DNA from: Streptomyces sp. NRRL B-3428
Lineage (GTDB): Bacteria > Actinomycetota > Actinomycetes > Streptomycetales > Streptomycetaceae
Reading direction: 5' to 3'
Length of the DNA: 64,000 nt
NCBI GenBank assembly: GCA_000721375.1
Contig: JOGW01000024.1
Span: 1 to 64,000, forward strand
Numbering within the stretch: position 1 is the stretch's first letter; each line of letters opens with the position of its first letter. A program made the position numbers and the translations under genes. Shown piece by piece: positions 62,318 through 64,000 of the stretch. The notes below the pieces were generated by a model. It did no database searches. It worked only from the letters and a program-made list of their open reading frames with translations, and was not told the origin of the DNA.

Positions 62318-62605
62318 ATGTGTGGAGCAAAGGCCGGCGGCCCCGACGCCTCGTCCATCAAGCCCGGTGAGACCACCATCCAGGGCCAGGTGACCCGCGA
62401 CGGCGAGCCCGTCAGCGGTTACGTGCGCCTCCTGGACTCGACCGGCGAGTTCACCGCCGAGGTGCCCACCTCGGCGACCGGACAGTTCCGCTTCTACGCG
62501 GCCGAGGGCACGTGGACGCTGCGGGCACTCGTGCCCGGCGGCACCGCGGACCGCACGGTGGTCGCGCAGACCGGCGGCCTCGCCGAGGTCGCGATCGCGG
62601 TCTGA
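62318..62605 (+). CDS. DUF1416 protein
   Basis: A 95-aa protein of the family DUF1416, a beta-sandwich/Greek-key-like domain (TTIQGQVTRDGEPVSGYVRL, GEFTAEVPTSATGQFRFYA) starting with MCGAKAGGPD; Cys2 may be functional. The gene is always reported next to the sulfurtransferase in actinobacteria, so it likely serves the same sulfur pathway. AAAGGA ribosome site. Confidence 0.9.
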   Translation: MCGAKAGGPDASSIKPGETTIQGQVTRDGEPVSGYVRLLDSTGEFTAEVPTSATGQFRFYAAEGTWTLRALVPGGTADRTVVAQTGGLAEVAIAV

Positions 62606-62645
62606 GCACCGCGCCCACGGTGGCCTGAGGGCCACCTCGCTCACG

Positions 62646-62705
62646 GCCGGAGGGCCGCACCCCTGGGGGTTGGACGCCAACAGGAACCGGGTGCGGTCCT
62701 CCGGC
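62646..62705 (+). terminator. Terminator of the sulfurtransferase operon
   Basis: GCCGGAGGGCCGCACCC pairs with GGGTGCGGTCCTCCGGC (one wobble) and is followed by TCTTTG. A smaller GGTGGCC/GGCCACC hairpin lies just before it. Confidence 0.8.
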
Positions 62706-62752
62706 TCTTTGCGTCCGGGTGCTTCCGTGCGCCCGCGGCCTACGCTGGAGGT

Positions 62753-63016
62753 ATGTACGCGCGAAGGCGGCACGTCTACTTCGCCATGATGGGGTCCTGC
62801 CTGACCCTGTTCGTGCTGGCGTGGGCCGTCGTACGGCTCTGGTCGATCCCGGTCGCCGTCGGGATGTGTGTGGTCGCGATGGTGATCCCACCACTCGCCG
62901 CGATGGTCGCCAACCGGCGCGGGCCCGAGGACCGCTGGTGGGACGACCCCTCGGGGGACACCAAGTCCGACGAGTGGTGGGACGAGCTCGACGGCAAGCG
63001 CAAGCCGCCTTCGTGA
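62753..63016 (+). CDS. DUF3099 membrane protein
   Basis: An 87-aa membrane protein with two TM helices (about 8-28 and 32-52) and an acidic, Trp-rich C-terminus (EDRWWDDPSGDTKSDEWWDE). This is the DUF3099 layout. Function unknown. Confidence 0.88.
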   Translation: MYARRRHVYFAMMGSCLTLFVLAWAVVRLWSIPVAVGMCVVAMVIPPLAAMVANRRGPEDRWWDDPSGDTKSDEWWDELDGKRKPPS

Positions 63017-63025
63017 CGGGCCTGT

Positions 63026-63451
63026 TCAGGCCTCACAGTGCGCGGCCAGCCCCGCCAGGATCATCTCGCTGCCCTCGCGCGCCTGGTCGTGAGCCTCCTG
63101 GGTGGCGCAGGTCTGGCTGAGCGTGACCTTCGAACCGGCCCCGTTCGCCGCGAAGTGCACCGCCATGACCTCGGCCTCGGCGCCCGGCACATCCATCGTG
63201 AGCACGATGCGCTCACCCTCGACGACCTCGCGGAACTCACCGCTGAGCGGGAACTGCCCGCCGTCCGGCAGCCCGAGCGTCGCCTTCCAGGGACCGCCCG
63301 CCCGTACGTCGATCTCCACGGTGCCCTCGACGGCGCCGAACCAGGCCGGCCACTCGGCGGCGTTCGTGTACGCCTGCCACACGCGCGCCACGGGGGCGGC
63401 GATCTCGCGGGAGACGGAGTAGGAGAAACCGGTGGTGTTCTGCTCGCTCAT
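63026..63451 (-). CDS. SRPBCC/AHSA1-family protein
   Basis: A 141-aa helix-grip domain: SREIAAPVARVWQAYTNAAEWPAWFG starts the fold and VTLSQTCATQEAHDQAREGSEMILAGLAAH ends it. Such proteins bind hydrophobic ligands or act as co-chaperone-like proteins. ATG at 63451 with GAGAGG is used; an in-frame ATG at 63568 has no ribosome site. The upstream stretch 63452-63827 holds no other credible gene. Confidence 0.88.
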   Translation of the reverse strand: MSEQNTTGFSYSVSREIAAPVARVWQAYTNAAEWPAWFGAVEGTVEIDVRAGGPWKATLGLPDGGQFPLSGEFREVVEGERIVLTMDVPGAEAEVMAVHFAANGAGSKVTLSQTCATQEAHDQAREGSEMILAGLAAHCEA

Positions 63452-63762
63452 GGTCGTATGCCTCTCATCGGTCGTTACGTCGCCGGTGCGGTCCGAGTGG
63501 ACTTCGCCGGTGCGGCCCATCTGGCCGCTGGTGACGAGGTGTTGACGTACGAGGGGGAGGAAACTCATCGCGGAATCACCGGAAGCCTACTGTGGCCTGG
63601 GTCACAATGGCCGTGCTTTCGGGTCCGGTTGGCTGGTTGTGTGCCGGTGGCGCAGGGTGCGAGTGGTTCTGCGGTGAGATGGTTCCTCGCAGGTCAGGCG
63701 GTGTCCTAACCGTTATCCGCAGCCGTACAACTCCTGCTGTTGCCTGTGGGTCTTCTGTGCGC

Positions 63763-63800
63763 GCCGATACGGAATCGGCACTTCGGGTTCTGCGAACCCG
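63763..63800 (+). other. Two small hairpins just before the last gene
   Basis: GCCGAT-N5-ATCGGC (63763-63779) and CGGGTTC-TGC-GAACCCG (63784-63800) lie directly upstream of a GTG at 63801. They may form the 5' leader or limit access to that start. Confidence 0.45.
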
Positions 63801-63827
63801 GTGAGCACCAAGAGCCCTGGGGGGATC

Positions 63828-64000
63828 GTGGAACCAGCAGCACCGCCGATGCCGGAGTTCCGGCCGGCGACCGAAGAGCCACCGCCGACAGCGCCGGAGT
63901 CTGAGCCGAGCGCGACGCCTGAGCGCCCGAAGCGCCGGCGCGGGCGCACGACGCTGCTCGTTCTTGCGGCGGCAGTGCTCGGAGTCTCGGGCGGCGCGGC
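63828..64000 (+). CDS. Proline/arginine-rich membrane protein, N-terminal part
   Basis: A frame that runs off the window. A cytoplasmic Pro/Glu/Ala-rich segment of about 38 residues ends in a basic patch (PKRRRGR) before a hydrophobic helix (TTLLVLAAAVLGVSGGA), as in membrane-anchored transcription or signalling proteins. GTG at 63828 has GGGGGGA upstream; GTG at 63801 is in frame. Function cannot be told from this part. Confidence 0.7.
   Translation, partial: MEPAAPPMPEFRPATEEPPPTAPESEPSATPERPKRRRGRTTLLVLAAAVLGVSGGA

Noticed and set aside
63592..63804. Plus-strand 70-codon ORF before the last gene
   Set aside because: Random-looking composition, no good ribosome site, and it overlaps the hairpins and GTG of the following gene.

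Overview
This window looks like core chromosome of a Streptomyces or a very close relative. The GC content is very high, start codons are often GTG or TTG, many genes are coupled through 4-base ATGA/GTGA overlaps, and the marker genes are typical of the genus: glnR, mycothiol acetyltransferase mshD, ppk next to a CHAD protein, pstSCAB, a CsoR repressor, SCO6880-family proteins and LAL regulators. From memory, the gene order resembles the S. coelicolor SCO41xx region; no database was consulted.

Layout. 1-131: 3' end of an rRNA operon (5S rRNA plus terminator). 165-3828: ABC exporter with its own NarL-type two-component system. 3973-7441: acetyltransferase, FMN reductase, and a DHA2-type MFS pump facing a TetR regulator with paired operators. 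7469-15651: a relaxase-less, type IV secretion-like membrane machine on the minus strand. It has a VirD4-like protein, a split VirB4 (SCO6880-type N part and ATPase), and VirB6-like, VirB8-like and small pilin-like proteins, followed by a membrane protein with a DnaJ-C-like head. 15796-18549: LAL regulator. 18775-30998: mixed region with secreted proteins, a serine hydrolase, a methyltransferase, an FtsX-type ABC system, an SLT-NlpC/P60 cell-wall hydrolase that could serve the T4SS-like machine, a PAP2 phosphatase, a Tat FAD oxidase, a 57-aa Cys-rich protein and a lipoprotein.

31051-42802 is a phosphate and polyphosphate island. After csoR come a DUF47 protein and PiT transporter, pstSCAB with an 11-nt-pitch PHO box, a response-regulator remnant, a small lipoprotein, and the coupled ppk-CHAD-Nudix operon. 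It joins low- and high-affinity phosphate uptake to polyphosphate storage.

43050-51620: YtrA-type GntR/ABC operon, mshD, a cupin, a secreted 5'-nucleotidase, an alpha/beta hydrolase, a PI-PLC and a lipoprotein. 51713-55415: MprAB-like two-component system with a membrane-anchored trypsin-like protease. 55530-60991: LacI regulator, glnR, a hydrolase, a MoaD/ThiS-like protein, a Gln/Tyr-rich membrane protein and a DUF2993 protein. 61144-62605: rhodanese sulfurtransferase and DUF1416 gene behind a probably leaderless Cys-containing leader peptide, a likely cysteine attenuator. 62753-64000: DUF3099 protein, SRPBCC protein and the start of a proline-rich membrane protein that runs off the window.

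The most interesting items are the relaxase-less T4SS-like locus, the cysteine leader peptide, the truncated response regulator beside pstS, and the hidden Cys-rich mini-gene at 29406-29579.
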